Positions 6,255 through 12,038 of a DNA stretch of 12,038 nucleotides are shown one piece after another; the stretch's first letter is position 1, and the number at the start of each line of letters is the position of its first letter. The notes below the pieces were generated by a model. It worked only from the letters and a program-made list of their open reading frames with translations. It did not search any database and had not been told where the DNA came from. This DNA comes from Scatomorpha merdavium (GTDB taxonomy: Bacteria; Bacillota; Clostridia; Oscillospirales; Oscillospiraceae). A program made the position numbers and the translations under genes. The DNA lies in contig DVIJ01000045.1 in NCBI GenBank assembly GCA_018711415.1, forward strand, positions 1 through 12,038, read 5' to 3'.

Positions 6255-6752
6255 TCAGCCCTTGAAGCAGGCGGTAAACGCATCACCCGCGGCAGCCTGG
6301 GTGTCGTCCGCGAGAATGGCGTACATCACATAGTTTCCCTCGGTCCAGAGCTTGGCGCTCTGCAGTTTGGGGAACTCCTCGGGCAGATACTCGGGCATCC
6401 AGGAGTCCAGCCGGAACTGGAGATATGCCTCCACGGCGCTCTTGAGCTCCGCAGCCTGGCTGCTGTCCGCACCCTGGAAGATGCCGAACTCATCTATGCT
6501 GGTGCCGACGTTCGTGGACATGACGCAGCAGGCGGCGTACTGGCTCTCCTCGAGCTTGAACACGTTCTTGAGGTAGTTTGCGTCGAGCTGGACCATGCCC
6601 TCCGTGGGGACGACGGCCTCTACGGCGGCGACGACCTCGCTCAGCTCCGGCTGAGCGGTCTCCTTGGAGCCGCAGGCGGAAAGAAGCCCGAGCGCCAGCG
6701 CAAGGCAGAGCAGCGCGGAGACTAGTCTGACTTTTTTGGTACGAATTGTCAT
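6255..6752 (-). CDS. DUF4358 family lipoprotein
   Basis: A 165-residue predicted lipoprotein: basic N-terminus (R4, K6, K7, R9), a Leu/Ala-rich hydrophobic core (10-24) and a clear lipobox L-L-S-A-C with Cys27, so it should be anchored on the outer face of the cytoplasmic membrane. The mature part is acidic, with a paired E-S-Q-Y-A-A-C-C segment in the middle, and resembles DUF4358 proteins of Firmicutes, whose function is unknown. The ATG at 6750-6752 is chosen over a GTG at 6759-6761 because AGGTG lies 6 bases before the ATG while the GTG has no upstream site. No promoter is visible in the short gap behind the EF-G-like gene, so it probably depends on read-through past the hairpin at 6771-6794. 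Family call is from sequence resemblance and is moderately sure. Confidence 0.8.
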   Translation of the reverse strand: MTIRTKKVRLVSALLCLALALGLLSACGSKETAQPELSEVVAAVEAVVPTEGMVQLDANYLKNVFKLEESQYAACCVMSTNVGTSIDEFGIFQGADSSQAAELKSAVEAYLQFRLDSWMPEYLPEEFPKLQSAKLWTEGNYVMYAILADDTQAAAGDAFTACFKG

Positions 6753-6770
6753 AGAAATCACCTGCAGATA

Positions 6771-6794
6771 GGGCCGCCGTCGAAACGGCGGCCC
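6771..6794 (-). terminator. Intercistronic hairpin between the EF-G-like gene and the DUF4358 gene
   Basis: Perfect 10-bp stem GGGCCGCCGT/ACGGCGGCCC with a TTCG loop on the minus strand, 17 bases after the EF-G-like stop. What follows is TATCTGCAGG rather than a T-tract, so it is a leaky terminator or an mRNA-stabilising stem rather than a full stop. It sits just upstream of the lipoprotein ribosome binding site. Confidence 0.5.
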
Positions 6795-6811
6795 GTATGG
6801 TCGTAGTGGGA

Positions 6812-8839
6812 TTATTCCTCGGCGTTAGCCTTGGCCTCGTCGATGATCTTCTGCTGGACGGCGGCGGGAGCCTCGTTATAGCGGGAGAACTCCAGCGTGA
6901 AGCTGCCCCTGCCCTGGGTCATGGACCTGAGGTCGATAGCGTAGCTGGACATCTCGGCCATGGGGACCTCGGCCTCGACGGTCTGCATGCCGCCCTCGGC
7001 GTTCATGCCCATGACGGTGCCGCGGCGCTTGGAGCTGATGTCGGACATGATGTCGCCCATGTTGGCGTCGGGGATGGTGACCTTCAGGAGGCCGATGGGC
7101 TCGAGAATGACGGGGCTGGCGTTGACGAGCTCCTTATAGGCGAGACCGGCCGCGGTCTTGAAGGCCATTTCGGAGGAGTCGACGGGGTGGTAGGAGCCGT
7201 CGTAGAGGGTGGCCTTGAGGAAGACCATCGGGTAGCCGGCGAGGACGCCCTTGGTGCAGCACTCGCGCAGGCCCTTTTCGACGGCGGGGAAGAAGTTCTT
7301 CGGCACGCTGCCGCCGAACACGTTCTCCGCGAAGATCATATCTTCCTGCTCGTCCTGCGGCTCGAACTCTATCCACACGTCGCCGAACTGGCCGTGACCG
7401 CCGGACTGCTTCTTGTGACGGCCGTGAGCCTTGAGCGGCTTGCGGATCTTCTCGCGGTAAGGCACGCGGGCGGGGGAGAGCTCGACCTCGACGCCGAACT
7501 TGTTCTTGAGCTTGGAGCAGAGGACGTCCAGGTGGATGTCGCCGGCGCCGGCGATGACCATCTGCTTGGTCTCGGCGTTGTTGGTGATGGTGAAGGAGCG
7601 GTCTTCCTCGCCGAGCCTGGCAAGGCCCTGGGCGACCTTGTCCTCCTGGCCCTTCGTCTTGGGGGCAATGGCCATGGAGTAGCAGGGGACGGCGTACTCG
7701 ATGCCGGGCGCGGCCTCAACGGCCTTGCCGTCGCAGAGGGTGTCGCCGGTCTTGGTGTCGGAGAGCTTGGAGACGGCGCCGATGTCGCCGCAGCCGATCT
7801 CCTGGACCTCGACGTTCTTCTTGCCCTGCATATAGTAGATGTGGCCGAGCTTCTCCTGCGCGCCGGAGCGGGCGTTCACGAGGGTCATATCGGGAGTGAC
7901 CTTGCCGCTGATGACCTTGAACAGGGAGAACTTGCCGAACTGGTCGGAGATGGTCTTGTAGACGATTGCCTTGGCCGGGCCGGACTCGTTCACGAGCTCG
8001 CCGCCCTCACGCGGATAGGGGAAGAAGTTCTTGACGGCGTCGAGCAGGACGGTGGTACCGAGGCCGGTGACGGCGCTGCCGCAGAACACGGGGGTGATCT
8101 CGCACTCGGCTATACCGGTGCCGAGGGCGCCGTAGATCTCCTCGGCGGAGAGCTCCATGGTCTCGAGGTACTTGTCCATGAGCTCCTCGCTGGTGCCGGC
8201 GGCGTTTTCGGCTATTTCGTTGTACATTTCCTCGACCCTGTCGGCCATATCGCCGGGCATGGGGATCTCGGTGCGCTTTTTGCCCTCGTACTTATAGGCC
8301 TTGCGGGCGAGGATATCGACGAGGCCGGTGACCTTGGTCCCCTCCATGATGGGGGCGGACATGGGGCTGAGAGAGGGGCCGAACTTTTCGCGCAGCTGCT
8401 CGAAGGCCTTGTAGAAGTCGGCGTGCTCCTCATCGACCTTGGAGATATAGATGGCGCGGGGCAGTCCGGCGTCGGAGAGGGCCTTCCAGGCCTTTTCGGC
8501 GCCGACGTTGAGGCCGTCCTTGGCGGAGACACAGATGATGCCGATATCCGCGACGCGCAGAGCCTGGACGACCTCGCCTGCGAAGTCGAAGTAACCCGGG
8601 GTGTCGATGATATTGATCTTGGTTTTCTGGTATTCGGTGTACATAGTGCTGGCGGAGATGCTTATCTGACGCCTGATCTCCTCCGGATCGTAGTCCGAGA
8701 CGGAGTTGCCGGCGGCGGAGCTGCCGAGCCTGTCGGTGACACCGGTCAGGAAAAGGATGCTCTCGGCGAGGCTGGTCTTACCGTTGCCGCCGTGGCCGAG
8801 CAGCGCGATGTTGCGGATGTCCTTGGTTGCATAGCTCAT
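6812..8839 (-). CDS. EF-G-like translational GTPase (non-canonical FusA paralogue)
   Basis: 675-residue, five-domain ribosome-type GTPase related to elongation factor G. G1 is G-H-G-G-N-G-K-T (15-22), where EF-G has GHxDxGKT; switch I is R-R-Q-I-S-I (56-61); G3 is D-T-P-G-Y-F-D-F (79-86), where EF-G has DTPGHVDF; G4 is S-K-V-D (133-136) in place of NKxD. Domain IV keeps the Q-S-G-G-H-G-Q-F-G block and V-D-S-S-E-M-A-F-K. These substitutions mark the EF-G-like subgroup found beside a true EF-G in many bacteria, whose role is poorly defined (ribosome rescue, recycling or stress have been proposed). The absence of rpsL, rpsG and tuf neighbours agrees. The start has GGAGAGG 8 bases upstream and a strong promoter. 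Cytoplasmic. Confidence 0.93.
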   Translation of the reverse strand: MSYATKDIRNIALLGHGGNGKTSLAESILFLTGVTDRLGSSAAGNSVSDYDPEEIRRQISISASTMYTEYQKTKINIIDTPGYFDFAGEVVQALRVADIGIICVSAKDGLNVGAEKAWKALSDAGLPRAIYISKVDEEHADFYKAFEQLREKFGPSLSPMSAPIMEGTKVTGLVDILARKAYKYEGKKRTEIPMPGDMADRVEEMYNEIAENAAGTSEELMDKYLETMELSAEEIYGALGTGIAECEITPVFCGSAVTGLGTTVLLDAVKNFFPYPREGGELVNESGPAKAIVYKTISDQFGKFSLFKVISGKVTPDMTLVNARSGAQEKLGHIYYMQGKKNVEVQEIGCGDIGAVSKLSDTKTGDTLCDGKAVEAAPGIEYAVPCYSMAIAPKTKGQEDKVAQGLARLGEEDRSFTITNNAETKQMVIAGAGDIHLDVLCSKLKNKFGVEVELSPARVPYREKIRKPLKAHGRHKKQSGGHGQFGDVWIEFEPQDEQEDMIFAENVFGGSVPKNFFPAVEKGLRECCTKGVLAGYPMVFLKATLYDGSYHPVDSSEMAFKTAAGLAYKELVNASPVILEPIGLLKVTIPDANMGDIMSDISSKRRGTVMGMNAEGGMQTVEAEVPMAEMSSYAIDLRSMTQGRGSFTLEFSRYNEAPAAVQQKIIDEAKANAEE

Positions 8840-8900
8840 GTGTTGGTCCTCTCCTTATATAAACTAAAAACATAGTGTTTTCGCAAACTAAAAGCAATCA

Positions 8901-8929
8901 ATTATACAATATTTGCAGCCCCTTGGCAA
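8901..8929 (-). promoter_or_regulatory. Strong sigma-A promoter for the EF-G-like gene
   Basis: On the minus strand TTGCCA (8924-8929), a 17-base spacer and a perfect TATAAT (8901-8906). Predicted start near 8894 gives a leader of about 55 bases. The leader is A/T-rich and holds one member of a 9-bp direct repeat (AAACTAAAA at 8861-8869 and 8885-8893 on the + strand). Confidence 0.75.
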
Positions 8930-8934
8930 TAGGC

Positions 8935-8969
8935 AAAAAAGCGCTCAGACGGCGGAGGCTATGTCCGCC
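8935..8969 (-). terminator. Possible weak terminator of the 856-residue membrane protein gene
   Basis: On the minus strand a 6-bp stem (8964-8969 with 8951-8956, GGCGGA/TCCGCC) at the very end of the coding region is followed, after 10 bases, by T6 (8935-8940). The gap between stem and T-run is longer than usual, so this is tentative. Confidence 0.35.
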
Positions 8970-11515
8970 ACCAGCACCGGGGCGAGCCAGAGGAACATAT
9001 AGGTCATGACGTTCGAGACCGAGACGGCTCCCGCGCCGCCTGTGACGATCATGACGAAGAAGAGCACGATGCCCACCACCGCGCACACCACTGACAGCGC
9101 CGCCCCAAGCGCAGAGGCAAGGTAGGCGTGTCTGCCGCAGTCCGCAACCTCTACGAAGGAGCCGAGTCCCTCGCGCGAGAGCAGGGCGGAGAGCTGGCTG
9201 TCCTCGCCGGGTTCAGCACCGGAAACCTCGTAGCGCCGGGCGAAGGGCGGGAAGTCGAAGCCGTCCGTTGGCAGGCGGTATTTCTGCCGGAGCATGAGCG
9301 GCGTCACGAGGAAGTCGCGCACAGCGAAGAGCGGGTCGCGCCTGGAGTGCAGCAGCCCCGCCAGCGCGGCGCGGACGGTGCCCTGCGGCTCGTACTTGAT
9401 GTTGAAGATGCCCGTCAGTATGCCGTTCATCGCAATGAAAACCGAGCTGCGCGACGCCAGCTTCTGCGGGATGACGATGCCCATGAGACGCATGAAGCCC
9501 GCGCTGCCGCAGATGACCTCGATGCCCTCTATGAGCGAGGTCAGGCCGCCGCCCTCATGGCAGCAGAAGTCCTCGACCCGGAGCATGGAGCAGCCATTTT
9601 TGCGCATGAGCTCGACGAAGGCCGGGGCCAGTCCGCTGCCGGAGGCGCTGACCAGGCTGCCTGCCGCGGAGATGACGCGCTGGGGCTTCATGCCGTCGAG
9701 TATGCGGATGCTCTCGATGGAGACGGCGTCGCTGGGGAAGAGGTCCGTATCCGTTACGACGAGCCTTTGCGCCCTGCCCACGTCCCGGATCCCGGGCCAG
9801 CCGGCCACGGCCGCGCCGGAGCGGAAGATGCGCCGCGCCATCATGGCGTAGGGCATGGCGCAGGACAAAAATGCGGCAAAGGGCGCGGTGCTGGCGGATA
9901 TAGCGGCCAGGATGCGGAAAAAGCTCGTCCAGTTCTTGGTTATCGCCACGGCAACTGCGGAGAGCAGGAGGCTTGCGGCGATGAGCCAGGGCGCAAGGGT
10001 GGAGAAGAGGTTTTCGGCTGCGTCGGGCTCCTCGCAGCGGCGGAGCCAACCCTCTGTGCTGCGCTTATACTTGACGAGCGCGGCGCCCTGCTCGAGCACG
10101 CCGGTCTCGGCGCTGACGCAGAAGGGGTCCTCCGCGAGTTCCTTGGCCTTCACGGAGAGCCGCAGGCCCTTGGCCGTTAGCAGTGCGCCCCAGAGCGCGA
10201 AGGTCATGGACAGACCCGCCGCGCCGCAGAAGGGCAGACCCCAGCCCGCCGTACCCACGGCGTAGCTCACGACGGCGTCCAGCGCCGCCGCAATGCAGGA
10301 GAAGGAGACCATAGTCCAAAGCCCGGGCCGGTTGCGTACCAGCGACATTATGCCCGTTGTAAAGATATCCAAGCCGAGCATGACGATGGTGAGCTCCAGC
10401 GCGAGACAGACGAGCGAGGTTGTCTTGAGGTCCGAGCCGAGCGCGCCCACACAGGGCAGGCCGAAGGATATCCAGCAGAGTATGACTGACATGAAAGCTG
10501 CGAGGCGGAACCTCAGCCTGAGCGAGGAAACGCTTCCCGCGTAGTACTTTGCTGCGCGGTCCGCGGGCATTTCGGGGCGTTCCTCGACCTCGTCCTCGAC
10601 GGCGCGGGCCTCGCCGGCGAGCATGGCGCGGCGGAGCTTGTAGCCCAGGACGGCGAGAGTGCCGAGCACGGGTCCCGCCTGACGCTCCGCGGCGTCCCTG
10701 CGGCGGAAACGGCGGCGCGGCCCGGGGGGCTCCATGTCCTCGGAGCCCTCGGCGGCGTATTCCTCGTCCTCGTCGTCGTAGCTGTAGTATCCGCCGTAGC
10801 GGACGTTTTCATCTACGTCCGGTATGTACTGCTCGGGCTCCGGCTCATACTCCGGCCCGGCGGGCTGTTCCGGCTCGGGTTCCGGCTCCGCGGCGAAGTC
10901 CGAAAACTGCTCGGGCGAATAGTCGAAGTCCGGGAACTCCTGTGTCTCCGGCTGATAAGCGGGTTCCGGTTCCGGCTCTGGGGGCTCCTCAACGAAGCGG
11001 GGGATGTCCGCGGGCTTGGGGACCTTCCAGTTGGCGGAGCGGCGCTCTGCCTCCGCGATGACGTCGCCCAAGCGGTAGACCTTTACGTCCTCGTCGCCCT
11101 CCGGCGGCGCAGCGGCCGCGCCGGGGCTGTAGACCTTGACGTCCTCGTCCTCGTCGAAGGCGGAAAAGTCCGGCTCCGGCTCGCGCTCCGGCATATACCG
11201 TGGCCGGTACTCACGGACGTCCTCGTGTTCACGGCGCCTGGAGCGGCCCTTGCGCGCACGCCGGGGCCTGTACTCACGGGCAGGCGGCTCGTCGTAGTCG
11301 AGCGTGTCGTCCGCCTCGGCGCTCTCCACCGAGACTCCGGTGAAGGTCTCGCCCAGGGCCTCCATCACTATGCGGCGGGAACGCGCCCCGACCTCGTCCT
11401 CCGGCGGGACGCCGAGGCCGAAGTCTCCGTACTCGGCCAGTATGGACTCGAGCGAGATGTCACCGCTCAGATTTTCATTCAGTTTATCGTCAATGGCAAT
11501 TCCGTTATCGGTCAA
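8945..11515 (-). CDS. Membrane protein resembling a catalytically dead P-type ATPase, with a long acidic N-terminal tail
   Basis: 856 residues in two halves. Residues 1-320 are acidic, Pro/Glu/Arg-rich and likely disordered, with S-L-E-S-I-L-A-E-Y-G (21-30), a repeated D-V-(K/R)-x-Y motif (99-103, 125-129, 143-147) and E-P-E-P runs. Residues 335-856 have about eight hydrophobic segments in a 4+2+2 pattern: near 336-358, 366-392, 401-421, 428-447, 506-525, 530-555, 797-825 and 829-852. A loop of only about 55 residues follows the fourth and a soluble region of about 240 the sixth. This is the topology of a P1B-type ATPase. S-C-A-M-P-Y (551-556) sits where CPC would be; V-V-T-D-T-D-L-F (D589) replaces DKTGT; G-G-G-L-T-S-L-I-E-G-I-E-V-I-C-G-S (655-671) resembles an N-domain. 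TGE, TGD and GDGxND are absent. It starts at TTG with GAGAGGG 8 bases upstream. No known function; a transport-inactive scaffold or sensor is inference. Confidence 0.8.
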   Translation of the reverse strand: MTDNGIAIDDKLNENLSGDISLESILAEYGDFGLGVPPEDEVGARSRRIVMEALGETFTGVSVESAEADDTLDYDEPPAREYRPRRARKGRSRRREHEDVREYRPRYMPEREPEPDFSAFDEDEDVKVYSPGAAAAPPEGDEDVKVYRLGDVIAEAERRSANWKVPKPADIPRFVEEPPEPEPEPAYQPETQEFPDFDYSPEQFSDFAAEPEPEPEQPAGPEYEPEPEQYIPDVDENVRYGGYYSYDDEDEEYAAEGSEDMEPPGPRRRFRRRDAAERQAGPVLGTLAVLGYKLRRAMLAGEARAVEDEVEERPEMPADRAAKYYAGSVSSLRLRFRLAAFMSVILCWISFGLPCVGALGSDLKTTSLVCLALELTIVMLGLDIFTTGIMSLVRNRPGLWTMVSFSCIAAALDAVVSYAVGTAGWGLPFCGAAGLSMTFALWGALLTAKGLRLSVKAKELAEDPFCVSAETGVLEQGAALVKYKRSTEGWLRRCEEPDAAENLFSTLAPWLIAASLLLSAVAVAITKNWTSFFRILAAISASTAPFAAFLSCAMPYAMMARRIFRSGAAVAGWPGIRDVGRAQRLVVTDTDLFPSDAVSIESIRILDGMKPQRVISAAGSLVSASGSGLAPAFVELMRKNGCSMLRVEDFCCHEGGGLTSLIEGIEVICGSAGFMRLMGIVIPQKLASRSSVFIAMNGILTGIFNIKYEPQGTVRAALAGLLHSRRDPLFAVRDFLVTPLMLRQKYRLPTDGFDFPPFARRYEVSGAEPGEDSQLSALLSREGLGSFVEVADCGRHAYLASALGAALSVVCAVVGIVLFFVMIVTGGAGAVSVSNVMTYMFLWLAPVLVADIASAV

Positions 11516-11557
11516 GTCAAAAACCCTCTCTTGCGCGGGCGCAAAGATACGAATACC

Positions 11558-11586
11558 AATATAACATACCCGAGGCGAAACTTAAA
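11558..11586 (-). promoter_or_regulatory. Extended -10 promoter for the 856-residue membrane protein gene
   Basis: On the minus strand TGT precedes TATATT (11558-11563), forming an extended -10. The hexamer 17 bases upstream, TTTAAG (11581-11586), is a weak -35. Predicted start near 11551 leaves a leader of about 36 bases that includes a small stem (TTGCG/CGCAA around CCCG, 11531-11544) just before the ribosome binding site. Confidence 0.55.
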
Positions 11587-11600
11587 GCATAAAAATGAGG

Positions 11601-11627
11601 TAATTTGTAAATTATCGACGAACGTCG
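11601..11627. repeat. Two adjacent short inverted repeats upstream of the membrane protein promoter
   Basis: TAATTTGTAAATTA (11601-11614) is a near-perfect 14-bp palindrome, and CGACGAACGTCG (11616-11627) is a 12-bp one next to it. The first lies about 50-60 bases upstream of the predicted start and could be an operator. The second, followed on the minus strand by ATAATTT, could be a weak terminator of the dipeptidase gene. Neither role is established. Confidence 0.35.
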
Positions 11628-11648
11628 TGCCGGCTGTACCGCCGCGGT

Positions 11649-12038
11649 TCAGCCTTCGGAAATGCAGCCGGCGGGCAGGTAGCCGTAGCTTTCGCCGCAG
11701 CGCACGAGCGCAAAGCCCCCGACGCTGTCCAGAAGCACCAGCTCCGCGCCGATGGGGATTTCTGCAAGTTCGCGCGCGCCGTCCTCCGGCGCAGAGAGCA
11801 GGGCCGACGTGCAGACCGTGCAGGCGCTCTGCTGTGGTCCGAGGCTCTCGCAGACGGGGTAGCCGTCCACATCCGTGTAGTGCCACCACTCGGCGTAATA
11901 GCCCGTGAATCCAGCTTCCGTTATCGCGGCCTCGAGCAGACGCGCATTCCCGGCGGCGGTCTCGGAGACGTCGGAGTAGTCCCGGTCGGCCAGGGCGGAA
12001 AAGTCGTCGAAGCCGCTCGGCATCTCCACGGGCTCGCC
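11649..12038 (-). CDS. D-Ala-D-Ala dipeptidase (VanX/DdpX-like, M15D) with SH3-like C-terminus, 5' part outside the window
   Basis: The C-terminal 129 residues of a zinc D-alanyl-D-alanine dipeptidase, which hydrolyses the cell-wall dipeptide D-Ala-D-Ala. The frame is open through the right edge; the GTG at 12027-12029 is probably an internal Val. The visible M15D features are M-P-S-G-F-D-D-F, then N-A-R-L-L-E-A-A-I-T-E-A-G-F followed by E-W-W-H-Y, where Glu is the catalytic base and His a zinc ligand of VanX. The upstream zinc ligands (SxHxxGxAxD) lie off the window. After the catalytic end there is a Cys-containing linker and about 50 residues ending G-E-S-Y-G-Y-L-P-A-G-C-I-S that resemble a bacterial SH3 (SH3b) domain, an extension plain VanX lacks. 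No van regulatory or ligase genes are visible, so a resistance role should not be assumed. Confidence 0.8.
   Translation of the reverse strand, partial: GEPVEMPSGFDDFSALADRDYSDVSETAAGNARLLEAAITEAGFTGYYAEWWHYTDVDGYPVCESLGPQQSACTVCTSALLSAPEDGARELAEIPIGAELVLLDSVGGFALVRCGESYGYLPAGCISEG

Noticed and set aside
8840..8873. Upstream open frame starting at an ATG in the EF-G-like leader (8871-8873, minus strand)
   Set aside because: It has no ribosome binding site and runs out of frame into the main gene without a recognisable peptide.
6797..8875. A 692-codon open frame on the + strand covering the whole EF-G-like gene
   Set aside because: It is the antisense shadow of a high-G+C gene: composition is Gly/Ala/Val/Leu/Asp/His-rich and repetitive, there is no recognisable domain, and the opposite strand encodes an unmistakable GTPase.
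11649..12038. vanX of a glycopeptide-resistance operon
   Set aside because: Only the C-terminal part is visible, no vanH/vanA/vanRS-like neighbour is present in the window, and the SH3-like extension is not typical of VanX.

Overview
The window is a high-G+C, densely packed bacterial chromosome segment. Strong AGGAGG-type ribosome binding sites, sigma-A-like promoters, short intergenic gaps, lipoprotein signals and the protein families present (DUF4358 lipoprotein, EF-G-like GTPase, DUF1015) suggest a Gram-positive anaerobic clostridium, most plausibly an Oscillospirales/Ruminococcaceae-type gut organism. That placement is inferred from gene style, not from a marker gene. No rRNA, tRNA, CRISPR array, transposase or phage gene was seen.

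Layout. (1) 2-1701: the 3' part of a glycerophosphodiester phosphodiesterase gene (+) converges on a monoacylglycerol-lipase-like alpha/beta hydrolase (-), with a terminator hairpin between them. (2) 1702-5057: a compact divergent promoter region serves the hydrolase on the left and an operon on the right: glpK (glycerol kinase), a NUDIX hydrolase and a DUF1015 protein, joined by 4-base start/stop overlaps. (3) 5058-5320: a gene-free stretch made almost entirely of hairpins, bounded by two copies of a 26-bp GC-rich palindrome; it separates convergent genes. (4) 5321-8839 (-): an EF-G-like translational GTPase with its own promoter, followed by a DUF4358 lipoprotein and an SGNH/GDSL esterase. 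(5) 8945-11515 (-): an 856-residue membrane protein with a long acidic, proline-rich N-terminal tail and a body that looks like a P-type ATPase stripped of its catalytic motifs. (6) 11649-12038 (-): the C-terminal part of a VanX/DdpX-like D-Ala-D-Ala dipeptidase with an SH3-like tail, cut by the window edge.

How the genes may work together. GDPD yields glycerol-3-phosphate from deacylated phospholipid, the lipase-like hydrolase could yield glycerol from monoacylglycerol, and GlpK phosphorylates glycerol. The left third therefore reads as a glycerolipid-scavenging cluster. The right side is cell-envelope flavoured: two probable lipoproteins, a multi-pass membrane protein and a peptidoglycan-dipeptide hydrolase.

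The most unusual items are the pseudo-P-type-ATPase membrane protein and the composite palindromic element at 5065-5310. Neither can be placed in a described system from sequence alone.
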